64,000 nucleotides of DNA from Bos javanicus (lineage: Eukaryota; Chordata; Mammalia; Artiodactyla; Bovidae). Positions within the stretch are counted from its first letter, which is position 1, and each line of letters begins with the position of its first letter. The DNA is taken from the NCBI RefSeq assembly GCF_032452875.1, contig NC_083869.1, positions 78,486,501 through 78,550,500 of the forward strand. Reading direction: 5' to 3'. Shown here in pieces: positions 1 to 10,604 of the stretch. The position numbers and the translations under genes are program-made. The notes below the pieces were generated by a model. The model saw only the letters and a list, made by a program, of their open reading frames with translations. It was not told the DNA's origin and did no database searches.

Positions 1-283
1 GGACTGCTTGGATCACCTTGCAGTCCAAGGGACTCTAGAGTTTTCTCCAACACCATGGTTCAAAAGCATCAATTCTTCAGCACTCAGCTTTCTTCACAGT
101 CCAACTCTCACATACATAAAAGACCACTGGAAAAACCATAGCCTTGACTAGTTGGACCTTTGTTGCCAAAGTAATGCCTCTGCTTTTTAATATGCTGTCT
201 AGGTTGGTCATAATTCTTCCAAGGAGTAAGCGTCTTTTACTTTCATGGCTGCAGTCACTATCTGCAGTGTTTTTGGAGGCCAA
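1..283 (-). mobile_element. BovB LINE fragment, antisense, cut by window edge
   Basis: On the minus strand this reads as the C-terminal part of the BovB reverse transcriptase polyprotein, including VFPVVFYVCESWTVKKAE at about 77-180. It runs off the left edge, so its 3' tail is not seen. Its inner (5') end near 283 abuts a plus-strand BovB, giving a head-to-head junction. It carries frame breaks and is not functional. Confidence 0.93.
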
Positions 284-286
284 AAA

Positions 287-2229
287 TCACTATACAGGAA
301 ACAGGGATCAAGACCATCCCCATAGAAAAGAAATGTAAAAAAGCAAAATGGCTGTCTGAGGAGGATTTACAAATAGCTGTGAAAAGAAAAGAAGCAAAAA
401 GCAAAGGAGAAAAAGAAAGACATGCCCATTTGAATGCAGAGTTCCAAAGAATAGCAAGGAGAGATAAGAAAGACTTCCTCAGTGATCAGTGCAAAGAAAT
501 AGAGGAAAACAATAGAATGGGAAAGACAAGAGATATCTTAAAGAAAATTAGAGATACCAATGGAACACTTCATGCAAAAATGGGCAGAAATTGTATGGAC
601 CTAGGAAAAGTAGAAGATATTAAGAAGAGGTGGCAAAAATACACGGAAGAACTATACAAAAAAGATCTTCATAGACCCAGATAATCATGATGGTATCACT
701 TACTAGAGCCAGACATTCTGGAATGTGATGTCAAGTGGGCCTTAAGAAGCATCACTATGAACAAAGCTAGTGGAGATGATGGAATTCCTGTTCAGCTATT
801 TCAAATTCTAAAAGACGATGCTGTGAAAGTTCTGCACTCAATATGCCAGCAAATTTGGAAAACTCAGCAGTGGCCACAAGACTGGAAAAGGTCAGTTTTC
901 ATTTCAATCCCTAAGAAAGACAATGCCAAAGAATGCTCAAAGTACCACAGAATTGCACTCATCTCACATGCTAGTGAAGTAGTGTTCAAAATTCTTCAAG
1001 CCAGGCTTCAGCAGAATGTGAACCATGAGCTTCCAGATTTCAAGCTGGCTTTAGAAAAGGAAGAGGAATCAGAGATCAAATTGCCAACATCTGCTGGATC
1101 ATCAAAAAAGCAAGAGATTTCCAGAAAAATATCTATTTCTGTTCTATTGACTATGCCAAAGTCTTTGACTGTGTGGATCACAATAAACTGTGGAAAATTC
1201 TGAAAGAGATGAGTATACCAGACCACCTAACCTGCCTCTTGAGAAACCTGTATGCAGGTGAGGAAGCAACAGTTAGAATTGGACATGGAAAAACAGACTG
1301 GTTGCAAATAGGAAAAGGAGTGCGTCGAGGCTGTATATTGTCACCCTGCTTATTTAACTTATATGCACAGTACATCATGAGAAACGCTGGTCTGGATGAA
1401 GCACAAGCTGGAATCAAGATCGCTGGGAGAAATATCAATAACCTCAGATATGCAGATGACACCACCCTTATGGCAGAAAGTGAAGAAGACCTAAAGAGCC
1501 TCTTGTTGAAAGTGAAAGAGGAGAGTGAAAAAGTTGGCTTAAAGCTCAACATTCAGAAAACTAAGATCATGGCATCTGGTCCCATCACTTCATGGCAAAT
1601 AGGTGGGGAAACAGTGGAAACAGTAGCAGACTTTATTGTGGGGGGCTCAAAATCACTGCAGATGGTGAGTTCAGCCATTAAATTAAAAGACGCTTACTCC
1701 TTGGAAGAAACATTATGAGCAACCTAGACAGCATATTAAAAATCAGAGGCATTACTTTGTCAACAAAGGTCTGTCTAGTGAAGGCTATGGTTTTTCCAGT
1801 AGTCATGTATGGATGTGAGAGTTGGACTGTGAAGAAAGCTGAGTGCCGAAGAATTGATGCTTTTGAACTGTGGTGTTGGAGAAGACTCTTGAGAGTCCCT
1901 TGGACTGCAAGGACATCCAACCAATCCATCCTAAAGGAAATCAGTCCTGGGTGTTCATTGGAAGGACTGATGTTGAAACTGAAACTCCAATATTTTGGCC
2001 ACCTGATGCAAAGAGCTCACTCATTTGAAAAGACCCTGATATTGGAAAAGATTGAAGGCGGGAAGAGAAGGGGACGACAGAGGATGAGATGGTTAGATGG
2101 CATCACCGACTCAATGGACATGAGTTTGACTAAACTCTGGGAGTTGGTGATGAACATGGAGGCCTGGCCTTCTGTGGATCATGTGGTCCCAAAGAGTAGG
2201 ACACGACTGAGCAACTGAAATGAACTGAA
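287..2229 (+). mobile_element. BovB LINE, 5'-truncated, sense
   Basis: A 5'-truncated RTE-clade LINE that begins at the end of the endonuclease domain and runs through the reverse transcriptase to a decayed pentanucleotide tail near 2215-2229. Coding remnants lie in shifted frames: 379-684 (endonuclease-RT linker), 757-1203 (RT N-terminal part), 1173-1718 (RT palm with an intact YADD motif at 1449-1460) and 1715-2218 (C-terminal domain with CESWTVKKAE). At least three frameshifts separate them. The degree of change suggests an older copy. No TSD was found. Confidence 0.95.
1173..1718 (+). pseudogene. BovB reverse transcriptase core, frameshifted remnant
   Basis: An open stretch of 181 residues covering the RT palm of the BovB copy. 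DHNKLWKILKEM and a GCILSPCLFNLY motif precede the catalytic LRYADDTTLM at about 1443-1470. In the parent element this domain copies BovB RNA into DNA at an endonuclease nick. Here the upstream part (757-1203) and the C-terminal part (1715-2218) are in other frames, so no full enzyme can be made. It is a retrotransposon relic, not a host gene. Confidence 0.9.
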
Positions 2230-2794
2230 TATAACAGAGCTCTATGGATGAATATCAGAAGCTCTGCATCAAAATATCAATCTAAAATAAATGAGACTTA
2301 AAGGACTATAACTACTGATACCAAAAAATTACTGATCATGGGAGATTGGGATTTTCAAAAAATGGTCATAAGGAAACTTGTTGGAAATGCTTGATCAGAG
2401 TGTCCTGCCAATTCCCAGGAACCAAAATATTAATTGATGCATATTTACTAACTGCAAAGAGTCCTTTGGAATTCCCATAATTCAGAGTTTGTACATTATT
2501 TTCTAAATAGTCCACTCATTTCAGGCTCTAGAATCAATCTCTCTTTTCCATTCATTCCATGTTTCATTCCCCACCCCTGTCTCAGCATCACAACCAACAA
2601 AGACTTCTAGATTCTCCATATCCTGTTCCATCATTCCTCCAGAAATATATTTTTATTCAACAGTTAGGTGGAAGAAAGTGATAGAAAGAATAGTACATAA
2701 TGTCTATGAGTATTTATAGATGACTGGTCTGTAGAACACTGTAGCAGGCAATAGAGAGAAGGAAAAAGAATAACATAGGTAGTAACATTAATAA
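2230..2794. other. Unassigned AT-rich intergenic stretch
   Basis: No coding potential beyond chance ORFs and no repeat family that I recognise. Confidence 0.5.
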
Positions 2795-2995
2795 TAGATA
2801 ACTTTTATTAAGTACTTCATAAATGCAAAATATTTTCTAAGCACTTTGCATAAGTACCATTGTCTAATTCTCACAACAATTCTATAGTTATGAACATTTC
2901 CCCATATTATAAATGATAAAATTTCATTATGAAAATAATAAATTGCCTAAATATGTATAGCTAATAAATAATAGAGCTCAAAATTATGACTTGGT
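2795..2995 (+). repeat. MIR-type ancient SINE
   Basis: The order of phrases matches the mammalian-wide MIR core: a 'cttttattaagtacttcataa' beginning, then 'taagcactttgcataa', 'aattctcacaacaattctat', and an A-rich 'gataaaatt...gcctaa...gtagctaa' tail. It is highly diverged, as expected for a pre-ruminant repeat. Confidence 0.7.
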
Positions 2996-3074
2996 GTCTA
3001 GCTACAGAGCTTATGCTCATAACCTACTGTGTTCTAAATATGTGAATCTACTACAAAAGACACTAGTAAAAAGA

Positions 3075-3205
3075 TGAATTAAGCTAAAGTTAAGTAAAAT
3101 TAAAAATCAGTGTTTAGTAACACTGGCCACATTTTGAGTATTCCGTAGGCTCATGTGACTGGTGGCTAGCATATTGCACAGCACAGATTTAGAACATTAC
3201 CTAAA
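3075..3205 (+). repeat. hAT-type nonautonomous DNA transposon fragment
   Basis: It shows the pattern of AT-rich 'aaattaaaaatcagtg', then 'gccacattttgagt', then 'gactggtggctagcatattgcacagc'. This resembles the well-known mammalian hAT-Charlie-derived short elements that end in a wording like 'gtggctaccgtattggacagc'. The exact family is not assigned. Confidence 0.6.
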
Positions 3206-3714
3206 ATGTAGGGTAAGCATCCTCCCAAACTAGAGCCTGATATTTTCATTGAATCTATGTAGTTTCCATGTGAAAATAAGATCACACAAATACACGAATT
3301 CAGAATTGACTGAGTATTGTTCTCTGTTAATGCAGGATTTCTCTGTTAAGTATTCGTCCATGTCATGCTTTTTGGAGCCCCTCACACATGCTGCTGGTGA
3401 ATCACTGCCCTAAAATTGCCACTATCTAATGGGAGGCACCATTAATTCCCAGGGTGCTAAAGCTTGAGAGTACGTGTGTTAAATCTAGAATGACCTAGAG
3501 AAGATGACTGTGTTGTTCTGAGAACCTTTGGCTCTGACTATTAAGCTTTAGTCTCTGGGACACAGGTTCATGCTGGTTCAACATTTTTTATGTGAATTCT
3601 CTCTCTGGGGAAGCTCCTCGGTTCCCATAGACCAAGACTCCTGTTGAATCTTTCTCACTAAAACTCATTGGATGTGCATAGACACAACAGTGACCAAAGC
3701 TGAGGTGTCTTCTT
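3206..3714. other. Unassigned intergenic stretch
   Basis: No gene or recognisable repeat seen. Confidence 0.45.
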
Positions 3715-4158
3715 AGAATCAGGCTTCAGTTCAGTTCAGTTCAGTTGCTCAGTCATGTCTGACTCTTTGCGACCCCATGAATCACAGCACGCCAGGCCTC
3801 CCTGTCCATCACCAACTCCCAGAGTTCACTCAAACTCATGTCCATCAAGTCGATGATGCCATCCATCTCATCCTCTGTCGTCCCCTTCTCCTCCTGCCCC
3901 CAATCCCTCCCAGCATCAAGATCTTTTCCAATGAGTCAACTCTTCACATCAGGTGCTCAAAGTATTGCAGTTTCAGCTGTGTTCATTCCTTCCAACGAAC
4001 ACCCAGGACTAATCTCCTTTAGGATGGACTGGTTGGATCTCCTTGAAGTCCAAGGGACTCTCAAAAGTCTTCTCCAACACCACAGTTCAAAAGTATCAAT
4101 TCTTCGGCGCTCAGCTTTCTTCACAGTCCAACTCTCACATCCATACAGAATCAGGCTT
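3715..4158 (-). mobile_element. Short 5'-truncated BovB with perfect 12-bp TSD
   Basis: The BovB body lies at 3727-4146 on the minus strand; its tail (ACTGA repeats) is at the left as TCAGTTCAGTTCAGT. It is flanked by exact copies of AGAATCAGGCTT at 3715-3726 and 4147-4158. Only the last ~420 bp of the element, the C-terminal polyprotein region and 3'UTR, was integrated. The exact TSD shows one clean target-primed reverse transcription event. Confidence 0.95.
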
Positions 4159-4464
4159 ACAGTGCTCAAAATGATGCAATTCCATCCAAACCCACTTAAA
4201 GAGGCCTAAGTACACTTCATTCTTACCTGGACCATCTTTAAATGAGATTAATCATTACATGTCTTATAGATCTGATAGTCAATACAAATAATTTATACTC
4301 CAGTATCACCCACACAATCTTGGGTCTTTCTACATTGTACTTGAGTTTATTAACACCCCCTATTGTCAACCAAATGTCTCTCTTCCTAGAACTTCCTCTT
4401 CTTTCAGTTTAAGAAAGATTTCAGCACCTGATTTTTTTCTTAGTTCTCCTAAAGGTACTGTTAC
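4159..4464. other. Unassigned intergenic stretch
   Basis: AT-rich; no coding or repeat signature recognised. Confidence 0.4.
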
Positions 4465-4935
4465 TGAACTCAGGTTTGGCTGCCTGCTGCTCAAAAGTCA
4501 ATACTGAAATTGGTAGTAGAGTTAAATTTGCTTTATTCAGAAGGACTGCAACTTGAGGAGAAGTTGGCCTCATACTCAAATCCACCTCCTCACTGCTAAT
4601 AAGTGAGCAAGACCTTTTTAAAGGGGAATTTCAGGTTAGAGGAGAGTGCTACATGCAGAGTAGCAGAGTGAGCTCTGACAGTCATCTTGAAATTGGTCAT
4701 GTGGTGGCCTGATTAGTATCATCTTGATTGTTATAAGTACAATTAATCTTCTGTGCCTGGGTTGGTTTGTTTGCATTTCCTTGTGGGCAGTTCACAGAAC
4801 TGTGTAAGATTGAAGAGTTTATGTCAAAGCCACAGTCTGGTCATCATGTGGTTACTTTCTTTCCCTGGTGAGAGTTTCAGTTTCTGCAAAGCAATTCAAA
4901 ATATACTGCTCAGAATATTATCTAGGGATTTATCT
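4465..4935 (-). mobile_element. Putative ERV LTR (family A), antisense
   Basis: It begins TGAACTCA and contains 'ctcaaaagtcaata', then 'agtagagttaaatttgctttattcagaa', then a 'gagaagttgg.ctcat' block. The same order of blocks is present at 25681-26255, so the two loci are copies of one dispersed family. The inverted polyadenylation-like signal 'ctttattca' (TGAATAAAG on the minus strand) suits an antisense LTR. No retroviral internal sequence is visible. The right end is uncertain. Confidence 0.6.
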
Positions 4936-4937
4936 GG

Positions 4938-5005
4938 TGATGGCTTTGATCCCTGATCAGGGAACTAAGATCCCACTTGTCTCACAGCCTAAAAACCAAA
5001 ACACA
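4938..5005 (+). repeat. CHR-type artiodactyl SINE, 3' fragment
   Basis: It contains 'tttgatccctgatcaggg' followed by 'aactaagatcccac' and then a decayed 'cagcctaaaaacc' tail, the hallmark of the tRNA-derived CHR SINEs of cetartiodactyls. The tRNA-like head is largely missing. Confidence 0.75.
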
Positions 5006-5108
5006 TAGAATAAATAATATTGTAACTAATTCAATAAAATTCAATAAAATAATATTGTAACTAATTCAAAAAATGGTCAACATCAAAAAATCTTAAAAAA
5101 AAAAAAAA

Positions 5109-5520
5109 GAGTCCAAAAGGCTGTTCCATACATCTGTATCTCTTTTCCTGTCTCGCATTCAGGGTTATCATTACCTTCTTTCTACGAGACAGCAAAAGAG
5201 ACACTGATGTATAGAACAGTCTTTTGGACTCTGTGGGAGAGGGAGAGGGTGGGATGATTTGGGAGAATGGCATTGAAACATGTATAATATCATATATGAA
5301 ACGAGTCGCCAGTCTAGGTTCGATGCACGATACTGGATGCTTGGGGCTGGTCCACTGGGATGACCCAGAGGGATAGTACGGGGAGGGAGGAGGGAGGAGG
5401 GTTCAGGATGGGGAACACGTGTATACCTGTGGTGGATTCATGTTGATATATGGCAAAACCAGTACAATATTGTAAAGTTAAAAAATGAAATAATAAAAAA
5501 AGAGAGACAGACAAAAAATA
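5109..5520 (+). mobile_element. Bovine L1 3' end with inverted 5' arm (hairpin)
   Basis: 5185-5520 is the sense 3'UTR of a bovine-type L1 ('cttttggactctgtgggag', 'gaacacgtgtatacctgtgg', 'ttgtaaagtt' then an A-rich tail). Its first 47 nt are repeated upside down at 5109-5155, with 5 mismatches across a 29-nt spacer. The arrangement is like an L1 5' inversion in which both strands cover the same stretch. Confidence 0.88.
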
Positions 5521-5955
5521 AAAAATAAATTCCATATATATGTGTTAGTATACAGTATTGGTGTTTTCTTTCTGGCTTACTTCACTCTGTATAATTGGCT
5601 CCAGTTTCATCCACCTCATTAGAACTGATTTAAATGTATTCTTTTTAATGGCTGAGTAATATCCCATTGTGTACATGTACCACAGCTTTCTTATCCATTC
5701 ATCTCCTGATGGACATCTAGGTTGCTTCCATGTCCCAGCTATTATAAACAGTGCTGCAATGAACACTGAGGTACATGTGTCTCTTTCGATTCTGGTTTCC
5801 TCAGTGTGTATGCCCAGCAGTGGGATTGCTGGGTCATATGGCAGTTCCAGTCTTTTGGACTCTGTGGGAGAGGGTGAGCCCGGGATGATATGGGAGAATG
5901 GCATTGAAACATGTAAAATATCATATGTGAAACAAATCGCCAGCCCAGGTTTGAT

Positions 5956-7340
5956 ATTTGGAAAACTCAGCAGTGGCCACAAGACTGGAAAAGGTGTTTT
6001 CATTCCAATCCCAAAGTCAACGCCAAAGAATGCTCAAACTACCACACAATTGCACTCATCTCACATGCTAGTAAAGTAATGCTCAAAATTCTCTAAGCCA
6101 GGCTTCAGCAATACGTGAACCGTGAACTTGCAGATGTTCAAGCTGGCTTTAGAAAAGGCAGAGGAACCAGAGATCAAATTGCCAACATCCGCTGGATCAT
6201 GGAAAAAGCAAGAGAGTTCCAGAAAAACATCTATTTCTGCTTTATTGACTATGCCAAAGCCTTTGACTGTGAGGATCACCATAAACTGTGGAAAGTTCTG
6301 AAAGACATGGGAATACCAGACCACCTGACCTGCCTCTTGAGCAACCTATATGCAGGTCAGGAAGCAACAGTTAGAACTGGACATGGAACAACAGACTGGT
6401 TCCAAATAGGAAAAGGAATATGTCAAGGCTGTCTATTGTCACCCTGCTTATTTAACTTATATGCAGAGTACATCATGAGAAATGCTGGATTGGAAGAAGC
6501 ACAGGCTGGAATCAAGATTGCCGGGAGAAATATCAATAACCTCAGATATGCAGATGACATATGACATATCTGTCCTTATGGCAGAAAGTGAAGAGGAACT
6601 AAAAAGCCTCTTGATGAAAGTGGAGAGTGAAAAAGTTGGCTCAAAGCTCAACATTCAGAAAACTAAGATCATGGCATCTGGTCCCATCACTTCACGGGAA
6701 ATAGATGGGGAAACAGTGGAAACAATGTCAGAATTTATTTTGGAGGGCTTCAAAATCACTGTGGATCATGATTGCAGCCATGAAATTAAAAGATGCTTGC
6801 TCCTTGGAAGGAAAGTTATGACCAACCTAGACAGCATATTCAAAAGCAGAGACATTACTTTGCCAACAAAGGTCTGTCTAGTCAAAGCTATGATTTTTCC
6901 AGTGGTCATGTATGGATGTGAGAATTGGACTGTGAAGAAGGCTGAGCACTGAAGAATTGATGCTTTTGAACTGTGGTGTTGGAGAAGACTCTTGAGAGTC
7001 CCTTGGACTTCAAGGAGATCCAAGCAGTCAATTTTGAAGGAGATCAGCCCTGGGATTTCTTTGGAAGGAATGATGCTAAAGCTGAAACTCCAGTACTTTG
7101 GCTACCTCGTGCAAAGAGTTGACTCATTGGAAAAGACTCTGATGCTGGGAGGGATTGGGCGAAAGAGGAAAAGGGAACGACAGAGGATGACATGGCTGGA
7201 TGGCATTACCGATTCAATGGACTTGAGTCTGAGTGAACTCTGGGAGTTGGTGATGGACAGGGAGGTCTGGCATGCTGCGATTCATGGGGTCGCAAAGAGT
7301 CAGACACGACTGAGTGACTGAACTGAACTGAACTGAACTG
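5956..7340 (+). mobile_element. BovB LINE, 5'-truncated, inserted in L1
   Basis: It starts in the RT coding region ('atttggaaaactcagcag') and ends in ACTGA repeats at 7317-7340. RT frame 6115-6564 carries GFRKGRGTRDQIAN and YADD. Immediately after YADD a short duplication (gacatatgacatat, 6556-6569) shifts the frame. The frame continues at 6482-6952 to a TGA at 6950-6952 and the C-terminal domain is at 6992-7321. Both flanks are L1 3'UTR, so the BovB is the younger insertion. No clear TSD; a few L1 bases are missing at the junction. Confidence 0.93.
6115..6564 (+). pseudogene. BovB reverse transcriptase segment, frameshifted after YADD
   Basis: 149 residues of the RT fingers and palm: FRKGRGTRDQIANIRWIMEK, FCFIDYAKAFDC, GIPDHLTCLL, LSPCLFNLYAEYIMRN and NNLRYADD. 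The active-site aspartates are kept, but the frame is lost directly after them, so the thumb is out of frame. It belongs to the BovB at 5956-7340 and has no host role that the sequence shows. Confidence 0.9.
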
Positions 7341-7487
7341 ACAGGGTACTCAGGGCCAGTACACTGGGATGACCCAGAGGGATCGGATAGGGAGGGAAGT
7401 GGGAGGGGGGTTCAGCATGGGGAACACATGTACACTCATGGCAGATTCAAGTTAATGTATGGCAAAACCAATACAATACTGTAAAGT

Positions 7488-7512
7488 AAAATTAATTAAT
7501 TAATTAATTAAA
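7488..7512. repeat. TTAA-type microsatellite in L1 tail
   Basis: Repeated 'attaattaattaattaatta' follows the L1 3' end. Such repeats commonly grow from L1 A-rich tails. Confidence 0.85.
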
Positions 7513-7524
7513 AATAAATTTTAA

Positions 7525-8408
7525 AAAATGAAAAGACAACCTATGGGAGAATGGAAGAAAACATTTTAAAGCATACATGTGATAGAAAGTTAATATCCAA
7601 ATGTACAGAGAACTTACACATTTTAATAGCAAAAAAACAAATAATACAATTTAAAAATGAGCAAACATACAGATGGTCAAGAGTTACATTAAAAGATGCT
7701 TATCACCATCATAAGGGAAATGGATATTAAAACCACAATGAGATATCACCTCATACGTGTTAGAAAGGCTATCATCAAAAAGAAAATATATAAACGTTGG
7801 TGAGGATGTGTAGAAAAGGGAAACTCTGTGCACTGCTTGTATGAATGTTAAGTAATACAGCCACTATGGAAAACAGTATGGATGTTCCTCAAAAAAATGG
7901 AAAAAAGAACTACCATGTGATCCAGCCATTCCCTGCTGGGTATTTATCTGAAGAAAATAACACTAACTCCAAAAAATATATACACCTCCATGTTCATTGA
8001 AGCATTATTTACAAAAACCAAGATGTGGAAACAACCTAAGTGTCCATCAGTGAATGAAAGGACAAAGAAAATGTCACACACACACACACACATGTGAGCA
8101 CTGGAATATTATTTAGCCATAAGAAATAATTGAAATCTTGCCATTCAGGATGACATGGATGGACCTTAACAGCATCATGCTAAGTGAAATGTTAGATGGA
8201 GAAACACTAATACCATATGATCCTACTTATCTATGTGATTAAAAAAAACAAAAAAACAAAAAATCCAAGCTCATGCATTCAGAGAATGGATTGGTGGTTG
8301 CCATAAGGGAGGCATGAGGAGTGAGTGAGGTGGGTGAAAGGTACACACTTATAGTTATAAAATAAAACTTTTGTTACTGTGCAAAAATAAATAAATAAAA
8401 ATAAAAAA
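7525..8408 (+). mobile_element. Old L1 (L1M type) 3' part, sense
   Basis: It reads as decayed L1 ORF2 C-terminus and 3'UTR: 'acaatgagatatcacctcata', 'gtgaggatgtgtagaaaaggga', 'tatggaaaacagtatgg', 'tgtccatcagtgaatgaa', 'ggaatattatttagccataa', 'gattggtggttgcc', ending in an A-rich tail at about 8385-8408. A short CA repeat lies at 8077-8094. It is more diverged than the bovine-specific L1 ends nearby. Confidence 0.88.
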
Positions 8409-9176
8409 AGAAAACTATCTATATTCCTAGAGACACAACTAAAGGTCCCTGATTTGTTTAATGGCTAGATTATCTTATTTTGTCTTGTTTGAATATTTTC
8501 CTTTGCTTCTGTATTTTATTTCTCTGATTAAACTTATTCTTTGGTTAAAATTTTTCTACAGATAAGAGGCAGGCGGAGGACATGGTAGATTCTTTCCTGG
8601 GAAGGCCCTATAAGATCCCTCTAGGAACCCTGTATTTCCAAAATTCAGTACCCAGTATCCCACTATAGAAAAATACCCCCTGCAGCATTGCCCAGTCCAT
8701 TCAACTTGGAGGTAGATAGCAGTCAGATTTTGTTGTCCATGATATTTCTTTAAGGAATGTGCAAGAAAGAAGAAGCAGCATCCAAAGAGTAAAAATAATA
8801 ATAATAAGATAGTGAATCCTTCATATGTATACTGGCATGGCCTGGACAAGTGTGAGAGAGTCCATAGAAACTAAATGCTTGGTAAAAGTATAATTTTCCC
8901 CTGGACAGACTGAGTGAATAGGTGACACATCTTGCAGTTATATCACCCATAGCTGACAAGGATTGACTGGAATCCACAGGACTCATTAAAAGAAGCCAGG
9001 GTTCTAGTAGCTGTTTGACAGCAAGTAACTGGGAGAAAAGGAAAAATGCATCTCATAATGAAGACAAGGAAATGCAGTTTGCAAAAGTATCATCAGTGAG
9101 AAAACACAGAACATGGGGATGACTTACACTGGAGAGAAAAAAAATAAAAAGTAATTCACGAGATAAATGTATGAAT
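8409..9176. other. Unassigned intergenic stretch
   Basis: No coding region or repeat family recognised; only chance ORFs. Confidence 0.45.
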
Positions 9177-9500
9177 GAAAGTGCTTTGTGTGAAAGTCCA
9201 AGTTCGATGCAGGATACTGGATGCTTGGGGCTGGTGCACTGGGACTACCCAGAGGGATAGTCTGGGGAGGGAGGAGGGAGGGGGGTTCGAGATGGGGAAC
9301 ACGTGTATACCTGTGGCAGATTCATGTTGATGTATGGAAAAACCAATACAATATTGTAAAGTAATTAACCTCCAATTAAAATAAATAAATTTTTTAAAAT
9401 TTTATTTTATTTTTAATCTTTACAATATTGTATTGGTTTTGCCAAATATTGAAATGAATCCGCCACAGGTATATATTAAAAAAAAGAAAGTGCTTTGTGT
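9177..9500. mobile_element. Convergent L1 tails in one 15-bp TSD
   Basis: Exact copies of GAAAGTGCTTTGTGT lie at 9177-9191 and 9486-9500. Between them are a sense bovine L1 3'UTR (9192-9405, 'caagttcgatgcagg' to 'ccaattaaaataaataaa') and then an antisense L1 3' end (9406-9474, 'ctttacaatattgtattggttttgcc' and 'ccgccacaggtatat') before a residual A tail. The simplest reading is a second L1 inserted antisense into the A-tail of the first. Confidence 0.88.
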
Positions 9501-9574
9501 CAGACATTCAAGGAATATTTTCTGTTTTCTTTGCCTCATAGTGAAACCATTTCTGGAATATGTAGTTTCTCTTC

Positions 9575-9660
9575 TCATCTCAAGAAACTGAGATTCAGAA
9601 AGACCAAATAATTTTCCCAAGATTCTGCAGCCAATGAGCCTGAAACCAAAATGGGCATCA
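9575..9660 (+). repeat. MIR-type fragment
   Basis: 'aagaaactgagattcagaaag' followed by 'ttttcccaagattctgcagcc' and 'gcctgaaacc' matches the order of the 3' half of MIR. Confidence 0.6.
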
Positions 9661-10604
9661 CATTGTCTAAACCTCAGTGTTCATTCCTTCTTTACTGTCC
9701 ACTGTTGGAACTACTGCAAGTCTATTTGTAGACCAACAGTGGAGTGAATATATCACTTTCATCTCATATCTGATAATAACAACTCGTTTTGTGCATATTT
9801 TACAATGGCTTTCAATCTTCTATAGCCATCGATATTCTTGAGAATCCAGAGATGAATTTGTCTCCAGACAAACGGACCTATGTGCTCACATATACACCAT
9901 ATATCACATACAGTTCTTACATGCCCTGAAGCCCATCCCTGAACCATGTGGAAGGCCATAATAACTGTCTCTCTCTCTCTCTCTCTCTTTTTTTAATCTA
10001 CTTTTACTTTTTCTTCAGCTGTTGCATTAGGTGTATCATCATCCTAAGCTGTGAATACTGAGACTCTGAAATGCTAAATGACATTCAGAAATGCACAATT
10101 CTGGCCAAAATGGTAACAGAATTCACTTCTATCTCTTTACATGAAAACACTGTCCTTTCCACTGCTTTTTATTGCAGTTACTAAGAGCAGTGGTATTTAA
10201 ATATTTCTAGCTTGGGGAAAATGTGCATGTGGAACATGTAGCGTTTTATAGAAGAGCACAAAATATTGACTAAATGAGATGATATCTTATCCTGGATTTA
10301 CAGATGGATAAATGTCAAGGGTTTAAGAGCAGATATGAAAACATTAAAGTCAAAATATTTCATGTTTTTTTTTTCTATCTGAAAAAGTCATTATTCAATA
10401 TTAGAAAGAAAAACCCATCAATGACTTGTAAATATTAACCTAGATAACTAATTTATGCACATGGCTTTATCTTGGTTATCCACATTTCCCATGTTCATAT
10501 TCATTTCTGTACATATTTTTGCTAGAATGTTGAAGAAATCAATACAAAATAATCTAAAAGCATTACAACATTATTTTAGATATAGAAGGCATTCAGTCAT
10601 CAAG
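9661..10604. other. Unassigned stretch with CT microsatellite
   Basis: A (CT)n tract lies at 9968-9988. The rest shows no gene or recognisable repeat. Confidence 0.45.

Larger units (their letters stand above)
5525..7515 (+). mobile_element. 5'-inverted bovine L1, interrupted by a BovB
   Basis: 5525-5847 is ORF2 3' end and 3'UTR in antisense ('cttacttcactctgt', 'ggctgagtaatatcccattgtgt', 'gggattgctgggtcatatggc'). 5848-5955 then continues in sense from 'cagtcttttggactctgtgg'. The sense part resumes at 7341 ('acagggtactcagggcc') and ends in a TTAA-rich tail near 7490-7515. The inverted block lies just upstream of the sense block in the intact L1, the classical outcome of twin priming. A BovB at 5956-7340 splits it. 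Confidence 0.9.

Noticed and set aside
77..283. Small antisense ORF as a gene
   Set aside because: It is BovB C-terminal coding and runs off the window.
5109..5231. Structural RNA or pre-miRNA hairpin
   Set aside because: Both arms are L1 3'UTR text, so an L1 rearrangement explains it; arms of 47 nt with a 29-nt spacer are not evidence of processing.
9968..9988. CRISPR-like or regulatory array
   Set aside because: Simple CT dinucleotide run. No direct repeats with regular unique spacers occur anywhere in the window.
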